Below, piece by piece: positions 1-8,420 of a stretch of 64,000 bases of DNA. Made by a program: the position numbers and the translations under genes. Position 1 is the stretch's first letter. The number at the start of each line of letters is the position of its first letter. A model generated the notes under the pieces. That model had not been told where the DNA came from. It searched no databases and was given only the letters and a program-made list of their open reading frames with translations. The stretch comes from Kibdelosporangium banguiense (GTDB lineage Bacteria > Actinomycetota > Actinomycetes > Mycobacteriales > Pseudonocardiaceae), in the NCBI RefSeq assembly GCF_017876405.1, contig NZ_JAGINW010000001.1, forward strand, positions 943,203-1,007,202, written 5' to 3'.

Positions 1-58
1 CGCGCTGGGCGGCTTGCTCCTGCCGCCGCTTGCGCGCGTTGCGCTCGGCTCCTCCCAC
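1..58 (-). CDS. DsbA/thioredoxin-like protein, N-terminus only (partial)
   Basis: Only the first 19 codons are inside the window, from a GTG start; the rest lies beyond base 1. The peptide begins MGGAERNARKRRQEQ, a very basic, alanine- and glutamine-rich segment of the kind that precedes the membrane anchor of actinobacterial DsbA-like thioredoxin proteins. A GGAGAGGA ribosome site sits 10-17 bases upstream, overlapping the end of the MauE-type gene, whose stop is 5 bases before this start. MauE plus DsbA-like protein is a common actinobacterial pair for extracytoplasmic thiol redox. The assignment rests on the pairing and the short N-terminus; the catalytic CXXC cannot be seen. Confidence 0.55.
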   Translation of the reverse strand, partial: MGGAERNARKRRQEQAAQR

Positions 59-63
59 GTCCT

Positions 64-558
64 TCAGTCCTCTCCGACTACAGCCGGGCGCCTGGTCAGC
101 CAGCCGTCCATCGACAGCCAGCTGTGCGGCCGCACCAGCAACCATCCAGCGAGCACGAGAAAACCGATGTCCCGCGCTATCTCCTGTGGATACGCCGTCT
201 GCCCGGCCGCGACCTGGCCGCCACCGCCGAAGCAGCCGCAGTCGATGGTCAGCCCACGGGCCCAGGCCTGCGAGATCGCCACGATGAACGCCAGCAGGAC
301 GATCGCCGACAGCGCCGCGGTCAGCCGCGTACCCAGACCGAGCAGCAACAGCAGGCCCAGCGCGAGCTCGACGAACGGCACGGCGGCAGCGACGACGCTC
401 ACAACGCCGCCCGGCAGTACGTCGTATGCGTGCACTGCGATGTAGGCCTGGTTCAGGTCGGCGGCCTTGATCCCGCCTGACACGAACCACACAGCCGCGA
501 GCCCTAGCCGCGCTACCGTGCCTACGCCGTCCAGCACCCGAGGAGACGGTCGAACCAC
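64..558 (-). CDS. MauE/DoxX-type redox-associated membrane protein
   Basis: A 164-residue polytopic membrane protein with about four hydrophobic helices. It carries the family features: a first helix reading GLAAVWFVSGGIKAAD, and a late pair of cysteines in IDCGCFGGGG that in MauE-like proteins is thought to pass reducing equivalents to a partner thioredoxin. The GTG start at 558 was chosen because TATCTT lies 7 bases upstream, the pattern of a leaderless transcript; a GTG at 537 is the alternative. The DsbA-like gene follows 5 bases after the stop, so the two probably form a membrane redox operon. MauE itself acts in methylamine dehydrogenase maturation, but no such enzyme is in the window, so the partner is inferred to be the neighbour. 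Confidence 0.8.
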   Translation of the reverse strand: MVRPSPRVLDGVGTVARLGLAAVWFVSGGIKAADLNQAYIAVHAYDVLPGGVVSVVAAAVPFVELALGLLLLLGLGTRLTAALSAIVLLAFIVAISQAWARGLTIDCGCFGGGGQVAAGQTAYPQEIARDIGFLVLAGWLLVRPHSWLSMDGWLTRRPAVVGED

Positions 559-565
559 GTTGCTG

Positions 566-571
566 AAGATA
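566..571 (-). promoter_or_regulatory. -10 element TATCTT, leaderless promoter of the MauE-type gene
   Basis: TATCTT on the minus strand ends 7 bases before the GTG start, so transcription would begin at or next to the start codon. It is one of a series of such sites in this window. Confidence 0.45.
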
Positions 572-654
572 CCCGGGCAAACTGAGTGCAGCCTGAGCAA
601 CGCGACCGCCCCGGCCCAGTTCCCGCCGTGACCGAATCGACGTGACACGATCGA

Positions 655-2979
655 ATGAAACTGCCTGACCTGCCCATTGTCGCCGTACTGCCGGACCTGA
701 CCGGCAAGCTGCGGGAACACGGCACGGCCATCCTGGTGGCCCCGCCCGGAACGGGCAAGACCACTGTGGTCCCACTGGCCCTCGACGGCCGGATCGTCGT
801 GGCGGAACCCCGTCGTCTGGCGGCTCGTGCCGCTGCCGCGCGTATGGCCTCGTTGCTGGGCGAGCCCGTCGGCCGCACGGTGGGCTACGCGGTCCGTGGC
901 GACCGCAAAACCTCGAAGGACACCCGGATCGAGGTGGTCACGTCCGGCCTGCTCGTGCGGCGGATCCAGCACGATCCGGAACTGTCCGGCGTGGACACCG
1001 TGCTGCTGGACGAGTGTCACGAGCGCCATCTGGACGCCGATCTGCTGCTCGCCCTGCTCACCGACGCGAGGGCGCTACGCCCGGATCTGAAGCTGCTGGC
1101 GACATCCGCCACAGTCGCGACCGAGCGCCTGGCCGAACTGCTGGACAACGCACCGGTCATCCGGGCCGAGGCCAGGACGTTCCCGACCGACGTCGCCTAC
1201 GTCCCACCTGCGCGCGGTGAACGAATCGAAGCATGCGTGGCAAGAGCGACCCGCCGGGCACTGTCCGAAACGGACGGTGACGTACTCGTGTTCCTGCCTG
1301 GCGCGGCAGAGATCAACCGGGTCACCGCGATGCTCGACGGCGTGAACGTCGTCACACTCCATGGCCGGCTTTCCACTCAGGTGCAAGACAAAGCACTCCA
1401 GCCGGGCTCGGCGCAACGAGTCGTGCTCGCGACCGCTGTAGCCGAGTCGAGCCTCACAGTTCCCGGAGTGCGGGCGGTCGTCGATTCCGGCCTGTCACGC
1501 GTGCCGCGGGTCGACCATCGCCGTGGTCTGCCTGGTCTGGCGACGGTCCGGGTGTCGGTCGCGGTCGCCGAGCAGCGGGCCGGCCGGGCGAGCCGGGAGG
1601 CGCCTGGGCATGTCTATCGCTGCTGGGCAGAGCACGAACACGCGACCCTGCCGCGTTATCCGGAACCCGAGATCCGCGTCGCCGACCTGACCCGGCTGGC
1701 GTTGGAGCTGGCCTGCTGGGGAACGCCGGACGGCTCCGCGCTGAGCTGGTGGGACTCACCGCCGGAAGGCGCTTTGCAGGCTGGCCAGACCGTCCTGCAT
1801 GCCCTCAGCGCGTTGAACGACGACTCGATCCCGACCGACCGCGGCCGCAAGCTCGCCGACATCGGCCTGCATCCCCGGCTGGCCAGGGCTCTGCTCGACG
1901 GTGGCAAGCAGGCCGCGGACGTCGTCGCCTTGCTGGACGACGACGCGCTCGCTGAGAGCGTCGACCTGGATACCGCACTGCGTAAGGCAAGAGGCAACCC
2001 TCGCTGGCAGCGCGAGGCAAAACGCCTGGCAGCACTGGTCCCGCACGCGACGGGCCAGTCCGATCCCGCTCGAGTGGTCGCCCTCGCCCACCCGGAACGG
2101 CTGGCCAGGCGCCGGTCGTCGGGCTCGCAGGTCTACCTGATGGCCAACGGGACCGCCGTGGAACTCCCGCCCGCAAGCGGGCTGGGCGATCACGAGTGGC
2201 TGGCCATCGCGATCGCGGACCGCAGGCCCGGCGAGAAGCACGGCCGGATCAGGCTGGCCGCCGCCGCGGAGGAGAACCTTGCCACCGAGATCACTCCACC
2301 ATCCACAGTGGACGAAGTGATCTGGACCGGTGACATCACCGCCCGCCGGGTACGCAAGCTCGGGGCGATCGTCCTGTCCGAGAAGCCGTTGGCCGACCCG
2401 GATCCCGAGGACGTCCAGGCCGCACTGCGCGCCGGAATCCGCGCCGAGGGCCTGGAGCTGCTCGACTGGGACCCGAAGCTGGCCGCCCGGCTGGCTTTGC
2501 TGCACCGCGCCTTGGGCGATCCATGGCCCGCGGTCGACCGGGACGCTATTACGTCTACTTTGGACCTGACACCCGCCCGCAACCGCAGGGAGCTCAAGAA
2601 GATCAACCCGTTGCGAGCGATGCTGCCGTGGCCGGCCGCGACCCGGCTGGACGAACTCGCGCCGGAACGGGTCGAAGTACCCTCCGGTTCCCGGATCGCC
2701 GTGGACTACTCCGGCGATCGGCCTGTGCTCGCCGTACGGCTCCAGGAGATCTTCGGCTGGCGGCAGGCGCCGGTCATCGCCGACGGCCAGGTCACCCTGC
2801 TGTTGCACCTGCTGTCACCGGCCGGTCGCCCCACCGCGGTCACCGACGACCTGGAATCGTTCTGGGCGAACGGGTATCCGCAGGTCCGCGCCGAGCTACG
2901 CGGCCGCTACCCGAAACACGACTGGCCCGCCGATCCGGCAAGCGCTACTCCACGACCCCGACGAAGAAACCCGCGATGA
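655..2979 (+). CDS. hrpB: ATP-dependent RNA helicase HrpB
   Basis: A 774-residue DExH-box helicase of the HrpB family, near the usual length of about 800. Motif I (APPGTGKTT) is at residues 29-37, motif II is DECH near residue 119 instead of the commoner DEAH, motif III is ATSAT near 149, and the C-terminal helicase lobe ends with QRAGRASREAPGHVY. An HA2-like region and the HrpB C-terminal domain follow. HrpB proteins are non-essential RNA helicases of uncertain substrate. The ATG start is the first after the divergent MauE promoter and matches the family N-terminus, where the helicase core begins almost at once. The last 35 bases overlap a convergent small membrane gene. Confidence 0.93.
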   Translation: MKLPDLPIVAVLPDLTGKLREHGTAILVAPPGTGKTTVVPLALDGRIVVAEPRRLAARAAAARMASLLGEPVGRTVGYAVRGDRKTSKDTRIEVVTSGLLVRRIQHDPELSGVDTVLLDECHERHLDADLLLALLTDARALRPDLKLLATSATVATERLAELLDNAPVIRAEARTFPTDVAYVPPARGERIEACVARATRRALSETDGDVLVFLPGAAEINRVTAMLDGVNVVTLHGRLSTQVQDKALQPGSAQRVVLATAVAESSLTVPGVRAVVDSGLSRVPRVDHRRGLPGLATVRVSVAVAEQRAGRASREAPGHVYRCWAEHEHATLPRYPEPEIRVADLTRLALELACWGTPDGSALSWWDSPPEGALQAGQTVLHALSALNDDSIPTDRGRKLADIGLHPRLARALLDGGKQAADVVALLDDDALAESVDLDTALRKARGNPRWQREAKRLAALVPHATGQSDPARVVALAHPERLARRRSSGSQVYLMANGTAVELPPASGLGDHEWLAIAIADRRPGEKHGRIRLAAAAEENLATEITPPSTVDEVIWTGDITARRVRKLGAIVLSEKPLADPDPEDVQAALRAGIRAEGLELLDWDPKLAARLALLHRALGDPWPAVDRDAITSTLDLTPARNRRELKKINPLRAMLPWPAATRLDELAPERVEVPSGSRIAVDYSGDRPVLAVRLQEIFGWRQAPVIADGQVTLLLHLLSPAGRPTAVTDDLESFWANGYPQVRAELRGRYPKHDWPADPASATPRPRRRNPR

Positions 2980-3175
2980 GCCCGACCGCGAAATAGATCA
3001 GCAATCCGACCACGGCCAGCACCACGACCAGGGTCGCCGGCCAGTACCGGCCACGGGTCGCCGCGTGCCAGAAGGCCCGCAACCTCGGCAGCTCCGCCTT
3101 GCGAACACCGGAAACCCGGTCGTCGGCGGCCATCAGGTCGTCGACCAGCTCGCCTTTCGCCTGCTCTTGCTCCAC
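2945..3175 (-). CDS. small single-pass membrane protein, unknown
   Basis: A 76-residue protein with a charged N-terminal half (about 45 residues) and one long hydrophobic segment starting ATLVVVLAVVGLLIYF, ending three residues after GFFVG. The second half of that segment could form a second short helix. The GTG start is supported by TAAATT 6 bases upstream. The gene overlaps the 3' end of hrpB in the opposite direction. No family is recognised; many actinobacteria carry small proteins of this design, so it is likely a real gene of unknown role. Confidence 0.7.
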   Translation of the reverse strand: MEQEQAKGELVDDLMAADDRVSGVRKAELPRLRAFWHAATRGRYWPATLVVVLAVVGLLIYFAVGLIAGFFVGVVE

Positions 3176-3181
3176 GCACCC

Positions 3182-3187
3182 AATTTA
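3182..3187 (-). promoter_or_regulatory. -10 element TAAATT, leaderless promoter
   Basis: TAAATT on the minus strand is followed by exactly 6 bases and then the GTG of the small membrane protein gene. Confidence 0.45.
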
Positions 3188-3188
3188 C

Positions 3189-3557
3189 TCACAAGTGCGG
3201 TAGCGGATCCGGCGGCATGGCGTCGGCCGACCATTCGGCGTCCGCCGCGTGGATCTCGGCCACGTACTCCTCGTCCACCTCGTAGACGCGACCGCCGAGC
3301 TGGAATTCCGGTATCACCGACAAGTCGACCGGGCCAAGCTTGGTACGCCGCGGATATCGGCGCCATACCGCGTTCGGCCTCGTGCGGCCATCCAGCCCGG
3401 TGTCCAGCACGGTGATCGATGTGTCGGTGACGGCGAAGAGAAAGTGCGACGAGCTGTACGGCCCGCCGACCATCGACGCCGGAAACAGGTAACTGATCCG
3501 TTCCCCTGGTTGCAACAGTGCGCGGACGCGCGCACGGTCGCTAGACGACGGTGACAC
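3189..3557 (-). CDS. hypothetical protein, possibly PH-like fold
   Basis: A 122-residue soluble protein without signal or membrane segment. Alternating hydrophobic strands, including FLFAVTDTSITVLDTG and a later LGPVDLS stretch, resemble bacterial PH-like domains that set surface-protein or membrane contacts, but I do not recognise a specific family. The start was set at the GTG (position 3557) because GGGAGG lies 9 bases upstream; an earlier in-frame GTG at 3608 would add 17 residues without a ribosome site. It lies 13 bases before the leaderless start of the small membrane gene and is probably transcribed towards it. Confidence 0.6.
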   Translation of the reverse strand: MSPSSSDRARVRALLQPGERISYLFPASMVGGPYSSSHFLFAVTDTSITVLDTGLDGRTRPNAVWRRYPRRTKLGPVDLSVIPEFQLGGRVYEVDEEYVAEIHAADAEWSADAMPPDPLPHL

Positions 3558-3756
3558 AGCGCACCACCTCCCAGCATCAACTGTGGCAGACACCGTGTCC
3601 GGATTCACGTGGCAAAAGGAGGAAAATCCCTGGTCACGTACGGTGTCGAGAGGTAGCGGCTTGCTGGTATACCGATTTCGGGCAGGTTACGGAAAGTCAG
3701 AATCCGCCCGACCGGCCCAAGCGGACCGGGCCACATGTTGCGCAAAGTAGCAAATG

Positions 3757-3957
3757 TCACGAATCGTCCTTGCGAGGCCGCCCTTGCCTGCGTTGCCTGG
3801 CCGCCTCGCCGGGCATCCGGCCTGCTTCGATCAGGGCCCGGCGGAGCAGGAATTCGATCTGCGCGTTGGTACTGCGCAGCTCGTCGCCCGCCCACCGGGC
3901 CAATGCGTCGTGTACCGCGGGGTCCAGTCGCAACAGGACGCTTTTGCGTTCCGGCAC
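3757..3957 (-). CDS. ribbon-helix-helix (Arc-type) DNA-binding protein
   Basis: A 66-residue protein with the ribbon-helix-helix pattern: an N-terminal strand SVLLRLDPAV, helix A to about residue 28, and helix B with the phrase STNAQIEFLLRRAL, typical of Arc/CopG-like proteins. It ends in a basic tail (RQGRPRKDDS). It starts 7 bases after the stop of the SPFH gene, so the two form an operon. Such dimers bind short palindromes; a perfect 16-bp palindrome stands in the promoter of this operon at 4906-4921 and is the obvious candidate target (inference). Confidence 0.85.
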   Translation of the reverse strand: MPERKSVLLRLDPAVHDALARWAGDELRSTNAQIEFLLRRALIEAGRMPGEAARQRRQGRPRKDDS

Positions 3958-3964
3958 ATGAACC

Positions 3965-4891
3965 TCATTGGTAGAGCGAGCCGGTGTTCACGACTGGCTG
4001 CGTGTCGCGATCACCGCACAGGACAACGAGAAGGTTACTGACCATGGCAGCCTTGCGTTCCTCGTCCAGATCGACGACGTCCCGCTCGGCCAGGCGTTCG
4101 AGCGCCAGCTCGACCATGCCCACGGCACCCTCCACGACCAGTTGCCGCGCCGCGACCACTGCACCCGCCTGTTGCCTGCGCAGCATCGCCTGCGCGATCT
4201 CAGGCGCGTACGCCAGGTGGGTCAACCGGGATTCGATCACCCGCACACCGGCCGACTCGACCCGTGCCGCGATCTCCGCCGAGAGCTTCTCGGTGATCTC
4301 GTCGGCGTTGTCCCGCAACGAAAGCGCATCCGTTCCATGCGAGTCGTACGGGTAGCTGTTGGCGATGTGCCGGATCGCGGTCTCGGTCTGGATGCCGACG
4401 AACTGCACGAAGTTGTCGACCTCGAACATCGCCCGCGCGGTGTCCTGGACCTGCCAGACGACCACGGCCGCGATCTCGATCGGGTTGCCGTCCAGTTCGT
4501 TGACCTTCATCACCGAGGTCTCGTGGTTGCGGATCCTGGTGGAGACCTTGGCCCTGGTGGTGAACGGGTTGACCCAGCGCAGGCCGGAGGTCCGCACAGT
4601 TCCCACGTAACGGCCGAAGAACTGCAGGACCCGGGCCTCACCAGGCGCGATGACGGTGATGCCCACCGAGATCACGGTAAAGCCCGCGATCAGCAGGGCG
4701 GCCACGATGATCATCGCCACACCGGCGGCCCGGCTGCCCTCCACGGCCTGCATCACGCCCCAGACCAGCAGGCCCGCGCTGAGCAACTCCCCCGCCACCG
4801 CGCCGATCGCGATCGGCAGTCCGGCTCGTTCCACTGCGCCCTGTTCTCGCACCCGGGGCACGGGCATGTCCACGCTCGCGTCAGTTGTCAT
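3965..4891 (-). CDS. SPFH (band 7/stomatin-like) domain membrane protein
   Basis: A 308-residue protein with two N-terminal hydrophobic segments (about residues 27-47 and 57-80) followed by an SPFH domain from the phrase [20 protein letters not shown] to about residue 250. Hallmarks include [16 protein letters not shown] and the helical region after [24 protein letters not shown] proteins oligomerise at the membrane as scaffolds of microdomains or protease regulators. The ATG is 6 bases after TAGATT, so the message is probably leaderless. The downstream RHH gene is co-transcribed. Confidence 0.9.
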   Translation of the reverse strand: MTTDASVDMPVPRVREQGAVERAGLPIAIGAVAGELLSAGLLVWGVMQAVEGSRAAGVAMIIVAALLIAGFTVISVGITVIAPGEARVLQFFGRYVGTVRTSGLRWVNPFTTRAKVSTRIRNHETSVMKVNELDGNPIEIAAVVVWQVQDTARAMFEVDNFVQFVGIQTETAIRHIANSYPYDSHGTDALSLRDNADEITEKLSAEIAARVESAGVRVIESRLTHLAYAPEIAQAMLRRQQAGAVVAARQLVVEGAVGMVELALERLAERDVVDLDEERKAAMVSNLLVVLCGDRDTQPVVNTGSLYQ

Positions 4892-4897
4892 ATCGCG

Positions 4898-4903
4898 AAT
4901 CTA
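4898..4903 (-). promoter_or_regulatory. -10 element TAGATT of the SPFH/RHH operon
   Basis: TAGATT on the minus strand, then 6 bases, then the ATG of the SPFH gene. The palindrome at 4906-4921 begins 3 bases upstream of it, so a bound regulator would block RNA polymerase. Confidence 0.5.
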
Positions 4904-4905
4904 GC

Positions 4906-4921
4906 AAACTGATATCAGTTT
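4906..4921. promoter_or_regulatory. perfect 16-bp palindrome, candidate operator
   Basis: AAACTGAT joined directly to its reverse complement ATCAGTTT. It stands between the acyl-CoA carboxylase stop and the SPFH start, in the -10/-35 spacer of the SPFH promoter. The RHH protein of the same operon is the natural candidate to bind it. Confidence 0.5.
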
Positions 4922-4927
4922 TTCCAC

Positions 4928-6721
4928 TCACCAGGTGTCGATGTTCGGCCGGCTACCCCGCTCGACGGTCACCGGCAGTGCGGTGGTGATCCACCGGCGC
5001 GTGTCCGCCGGGTCGATGACGTCGTCCACCTCGAACATCGACGCGGCGTTCAACGCCTTGCCCTTCTCGTAGGCGAGTTGCACCATCCGGTCGAAAGTTT
5101 CCTTGCGCCGCACCGGATCCGCGATCGCCTCGAGCTCACGCCGGAAGCCGAGCCGGACCGCACCCTCCAGACCCATCGCCCCGAACTCGGCGGTAGGCCA
5201 GCAAACGGTGGCGTACGGGACTTTCGCGCCGCCGCCGAACATCGCCATCGCGCCGAGCCCGTACGCCTTGCGCAGCACGATCGCGCAGATCGGCACCGTG
5301 AGGTTCGCGCCGGTCACGAACAACCGGCTGAAGTGCCGCACGGTCGCGGTCTGCTCGGACTCCGGGCCGACCATGAAACCTGGCGTGTCGCACAGGGAGA
5401 CGACCGGCAGGCCATGGCCATCGCACAACTGGAGGAACCGCGCCGCCTTGTCCGCGGCATCCCGGTCGATCGCGCCGCCGAGGTGCGCCGGGTTGTTGGC
5501 GATCAGGCCCATCGGGCGGCCCTCGATCCGGACCAGCGCGGTGATGATCCCTTCGCCGAACCGCGGCCGGAGCTCCAGCACCGAGCCTGTGTCGGCGAGC
5601 AGGCCGATCACGGCCCGGACGTCGTAGGCCCGGACTCTGTTCTCCGGCACAGCGTTGCGCAGCTTGTCCTGATCCACGGCAGACCAGTCCGCAGGCCCCT
5701 GGAAGTAGGAGAGGTACTGCTTGGCGACGCGCACGGCTTCGGCCTCGTCGGCCACAGCGATGTCGACCACACCGTTGGGGACCTGCACCGAAAGCGGCCC
5801 CACGTCTTCCGGCGCGACCACACCGAGCCCGCCGCCCTCGATCATCGCCGGGCCACCCATGCCGATCGTGGCGTCCGCGGTCGCGATGATCACGTCGCAA
5901 CACCCGAGCAGAGCCGCATTGCCGGCGAAACAGCGGCCGGAGACCACTCCGACCAACGGAACGAGCCCAGAAAGCCTGGCGAACAACGAAAACGCGGGTA
6001 CGTCAAGCGCGGCGACGGTCGGGATGTCGGTATCGCCAGGCCGCCCGCCACCGCCTTCGGCGAACAGCACCACCGGCAACCTCCGGTGTGCGGCCAGCTC
6101 GAACATCCGGTCTTTCTTGGCGTGGTTGTAGGCGCCTTGCGTCCCGGCGAGCACTGTCGCGTCGTAGGCCACGACAACACTGGGCGAGCCGTTGATGTCC
6201 GCGACCCCGGCGACCATTCCGTCTGCCGGAGTCTTGGCGACAAGTTCCTCGAAAGATCGCCGTTGCCGTTGTGCCGCAACGACCAAGCCGCCGTACTCGA
6301 CAAAAGTCCCTGGATCACAGAGGTCTTCGACATTCTCCCGCGCGGTGCGACGCCCCTGGCTGTGCCGGCGTTCCACCGCCTCAGGCCGGTTGGCGTCCAG
6401 CCCGGCGGCCCGACGATCGAGTACCTCAGCCAAATCCGCCCGAATCCCGGAACTGACGCTCTCGACGGGAGCCGATTCGGGCGCGACCGCCATGCCCGGC
6501 TGGATCGACACGAGCGGCTGATCCCGTTTCACGGTCTCGCCCGCCGACACCATGACGCTGGTGACCCGTCCCGCGACCGAGGCCGCGACGACGTGCTCCA
6601 TCTTCATCGACTCGAGAACGACCAGCTGCTGACCGGCGTTGACGTGGTCACCCGGCTTGACCGAGACGACGGCAACGGTGCCCTGCATCGGCGCGACGAC
6701 GGTATCCATGGTGGAGATCAA
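4928..6721 (-). CDS. acyl-CoA carboxylase: N-terminal biotinyl domain fused to carboxyltransferase
   Basis: About 597 residues. Residues 5-75 form a biotinyl carrier domain with the biotin site ESMKMEH (lysine about 40). From about residue 85 there is a carboxyltransferase of the AccD/PccB type, with both halves present: the first contains GMGGPAMIEGGGLGVV, the second VSLCDTPGFMVGPESEQ and AMFGGGAKVPYATVCWPTAEF. It would move carboxyl from carboxybiotin to an acyl-CoA. No biotin carboxylase domain or gene is in the window, so that activity must come from elsewhere. A TTG start at 6721 has GGGAGA about 8 bases upstream; the ATG at 6709 is the alternative. It starts 3 bases after the XRE-type regulator stop, so the pair is an operon. 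Confidence 0.88.
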   Translation of the reverse strand: MISTMDTVVAPMQGTVAVVSVKPGDHVNAGQQLVVLESMKMEHVVAASVAGRVTSVMVSAGETVKRDQPLVSIQPGMAVAPESAPVESVSSGIRADLAEVLDRRAAGLDANRPEAVERRHSQGRRTARENVEDLCDPGTFVEYGGLVVAAQRQRRSFEELVAKTPADGMVAGVADINGSPSVVVAYDATVLAGTQGAYNHAKKDRMFELAAHRRLPVVLFAEGGGGRPGDTDIPTVAALDVPAFSLFARLSGLVPLVGVVSGRCFAGNAALLGCCDVIIATADATIGMGGPAMIEGGGLGVVAPEDVGPLSVQVPNGVVDIAVADEAEAVRVAKQYLSYFQGPADWSAVDQDKLRNAVPENRVRAYDVRAVIGLLADTGSVLELRPRFGEGIITALVRIEGRPMGLIANNPAHLGGAIDRDAADKAARFLQLCDGHGLPVVSLCDTPGFMVGPESEQTATVRHFSRLFVTGANLTVPICAIVLRKAYGLGAMAMFGGGAKVPYATVCWPTAEFGAMGLEGAVRLGFRRELEAIADPVRRKETFDRMVQLAYEKGKALNAASMFEVDDVIDPADTRRWITTALPVTVERGSRPNIDTW

Positions 6722-6724
6722 ACA

Positions 6725-7588
6725 TCACATCTCCCAGCGGATGCCGATCGTTCCGGTCGCGTTGAACTCGACCAGGTGAACCGAGCCGGTTGGACTGGGC
6801 GTCAGGTCGTAGGACTTCGACTCGATCCGGGCACAGCGCATGGGCAACGCCCGCGGGTCGAACCGGGCCTCCAGCACGTAATCCCGCGTTGTGCGATGCA
6901 GTTTGCGGAAGAACCGGCCCGGCTCAGCGGTGTTGACGACCTGGTACTCCAGGATGATCGTCTCGCCACGCGACAGCGCGGCGTCGAACACCAGCTCACC
7001 CACCATCAACCCGGTGTTCCGGTCCACATTCAGTTTGCGCAGCCGGCAATGCTGGCCCGCGACCACTTCGGGCAGCCGCCGGGCACGGCCCGCGTCCCAC
7101 ACCAGGATCCACCGGTCGGCGCCGTCATGGCTGGCCCGCAGCACCAGGCGATTGGCAACCTCGGCCAGCCGGCCGTCCCGGCCGACCTGGATGCGGTCGT
7201 GGTGGCTCAGCCGCGTCAGCCTGCCGTCGGACGACGTGTCGATGCCTTTGAGCAAGTGCTCGATGGGTTTGCCCCACGCCTTGATGATCGCGTCCGGGCC
7301 TTTGGGATGCGCCGCCCGGCCCCGCGGCCGAGGCGGGCCCAGCAACGAACGCAACGCCGCAGGCGGCAAGTCCAGCACCGCTTCCAGTTCGGCGAGCGCA
7401 CGCAGCGATTCGGCGCGTTCCGGACGACGGCGTCCGGACTGCCAGTTGCTCAGGGTCGGCACACTGATCGACACGTCCCGCAGCCGCAGCCGGTAGCGGA
7501 TCCGGTCGAGCGCGAGCCCGCTCGCGGCGATCGCCTCCCGCAGCGCGACGTGGAAAGGGCCCGCGGCAGGCCAATCCGGTGTCACCAC
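6725..7588 (-). CDS. XRE-type helix-turn-helix regulator with large C-terminal domain
   Basis: A 287-residue protein. The N-terminus (about residues 8-75) is a helix-turn-helix with the phrase VSISVPTLSNWQSGRRRPER, followed by a helical linker. The rest, about 170 residues, is strand-rich and contains no recognised ligand domain; a similar unnamed region occurs in other actinobacterial XRE proteins. The GTG start is 6 bases after TACGTT. It lies directly upstream of, and is co-transcribed with, the acyl-CoA carboxylase, so it may sense a lipid precursor or control that gene (inference). Confidence 0.8.
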   Translation of the reverse strand: MVTPDWPAAGPFHVALREAIAASGLALDRIRYRLRLRDVSISVPTLSNWQSGRRRPERAESLRALAELEAVLDLPPAALRSLLGPPRPRGRAAHPKGPDAIIKAWGKPIEHLLKGIDTSSDGRLTRLSHHDRIQVGRDGRLAEVANRLVLRASHDGADRWILVWDAGRARRLPEVVAGQHCRLRKLNVDRNTGLMVGELVFDAALSRGETIILEYQVVNTAEPGRFFRKLHRTTRDYVLEARFDPRALPMRCARIESKSYDLTPSPTGSVHLVEFNATGTIGIRWEM

Positions 7589-7594
7589 ATACCG

Positions 7595-7600
7595 AACGTA
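7595..7600 (-). promoter_or_regulatory. -10 element TACGTT, leaderless promoter of the XRE-type gene
   Basis: TACGTT on the minus strand, 6 bases, then GTG. Immediately upstream is an inverted repeat (7602-7655). Confidence 0.45.
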
Positions 7601-7601
7601 A

Positions 7602-7655
7602 GCAGCCGTATATTCTCTGTCAACGTTGTCCAGCGGGTGAAACCCTTACGGCTGC
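7602..7655. repeat. inverted repeat upstream of the XRE-type gene
   Basis: GCAGCCGTA at 7602-7610 and its exact complement TACGGCTGC at 7647-7655, separated by 36 bases. The left arm touches the XRE promoter. It could be a looped operator or a terminator for the upstream isomerase-family gene; no T-run follows. Confidence 0.35.
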
Positions 7656-7684
7656 AGCAGATGCACCCGCATGGCCTCTTCGGC

Positions 7685-8407
7685 TCAGAGCTTCGCGTGC
7701 TCCAGCCAGTGCACGATCAGGTCCCGGTTCCCGGTCACCGTGACATCGCCAAGCGTCAGCCGTCCGTAGGAAACAAGGACGATGTCCTGCGCTGTACCGC
7801 TCATCGTGACATCGGCATCGGCGCTCGCGCGGCTGCACGCGATGCCTTGCGGCGTACGGGTGATCAGCCAGCCCGATCGTCCCTCCGGAATGATCCGCAA
7901 CGTCTGGCCGTCGCCCCGAAGCTCTGCCAGGGCGGGCTTCATCTGCTCGGCACCCGGGAGAGCCAGCAGCTCAAGGCCTTCCTCGATCGCATCCACAGCA
8001 AGATCTTCGGCAAGTTCATACCCCTTGCCTGCCGTGATCGCGACGTCGACGTAGTGCACAGCCGTGTCGTTCACCATTCGACGAAGCCAGAACGACGTAG
8101 GCTGTGGGCCGACGAACGTCCACACCGGCCCGTCGCCCGCTTTCGCCAAGGCATCAGCCATTTCCTCGACGCCATCGCTGAGCCACCGCCGCCAGTCGGG
8201 CCCCGGCCGCGCCTCCCGCGGGTCCGGAAACCCAGCCGGCGCACCGGTCCGGATGATCTCCGCGGCCCAGCGATGCGCCTGCCCGATGTGCCCGACGAGC
8301 ACCCGCACCGACCACTCTGGACAGCTCGGCACCTGCACATCCGGGTCCAGGCCGGCCACGGCGTCGGCGAACGCCTTGGTCTGTTCACGCAGTCGGTCGA
8401 CGTGCAT
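7685..8407 (-). CDS. maleylpyruvate isomerase family mycothiol-dependent enzyme
   Basis: A 240-residue protein of the MDMPI family. The DinB-like four-helix N-terminal part contains VPSCPEWSVRVLVGHIGQAH, whose histidine is a metal ligand in this fold, and later WLRRMVNDTAVHYVDV with a second histidine. The C-terminal third, after about residue 160, is an SCP2-like domain. Relatives use mycothiol as a cofactor or substrate, but most members have no proven reaction. The ATG is 6 bases after TACGGT. The ORF remains open far upstream, into the DUF4188 gene, but coding begins here. Confidence 0.85.
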   Translation of the reverse strand: MHVDRLREQTKAFADAVAGLDPDVQVPSCPEWSVRVLVGHIGQAHRWAAEIIRTGAPAGFPDPREARPGPDWRRWLSDGVEEMADALAKAGDGPVWTFVGPQPTSFWLRRMVNDTAVHYVDVAITAGKGYELAEDLAVDAIEEGLELLALPGAEQMKPALAELRGDGQTLRIIPEGRSGWLITRTPQGIACSRASADADVTMSGTAQDIVLVSYGRLTLGDVTVTGNRDLIVHWLEHAKL

Positions 8408-8413
8408 GTTCTT

Positions 8414-8419
8414 ACCGTA
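8414..8419 (-). promoter_or_regulatory. -10 element TACGGT, leaderless promoter of the MDMPI-family gene
   Basis: TACGGT on the minus strand, 6 bases, then ATG at 8407. It lies in the 13-base gap after the DUF4188 stop codon, so the isomerase-type gene can be transcribed on its own. Confidence 0.45.
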
Positions 8420-8420
8420 G

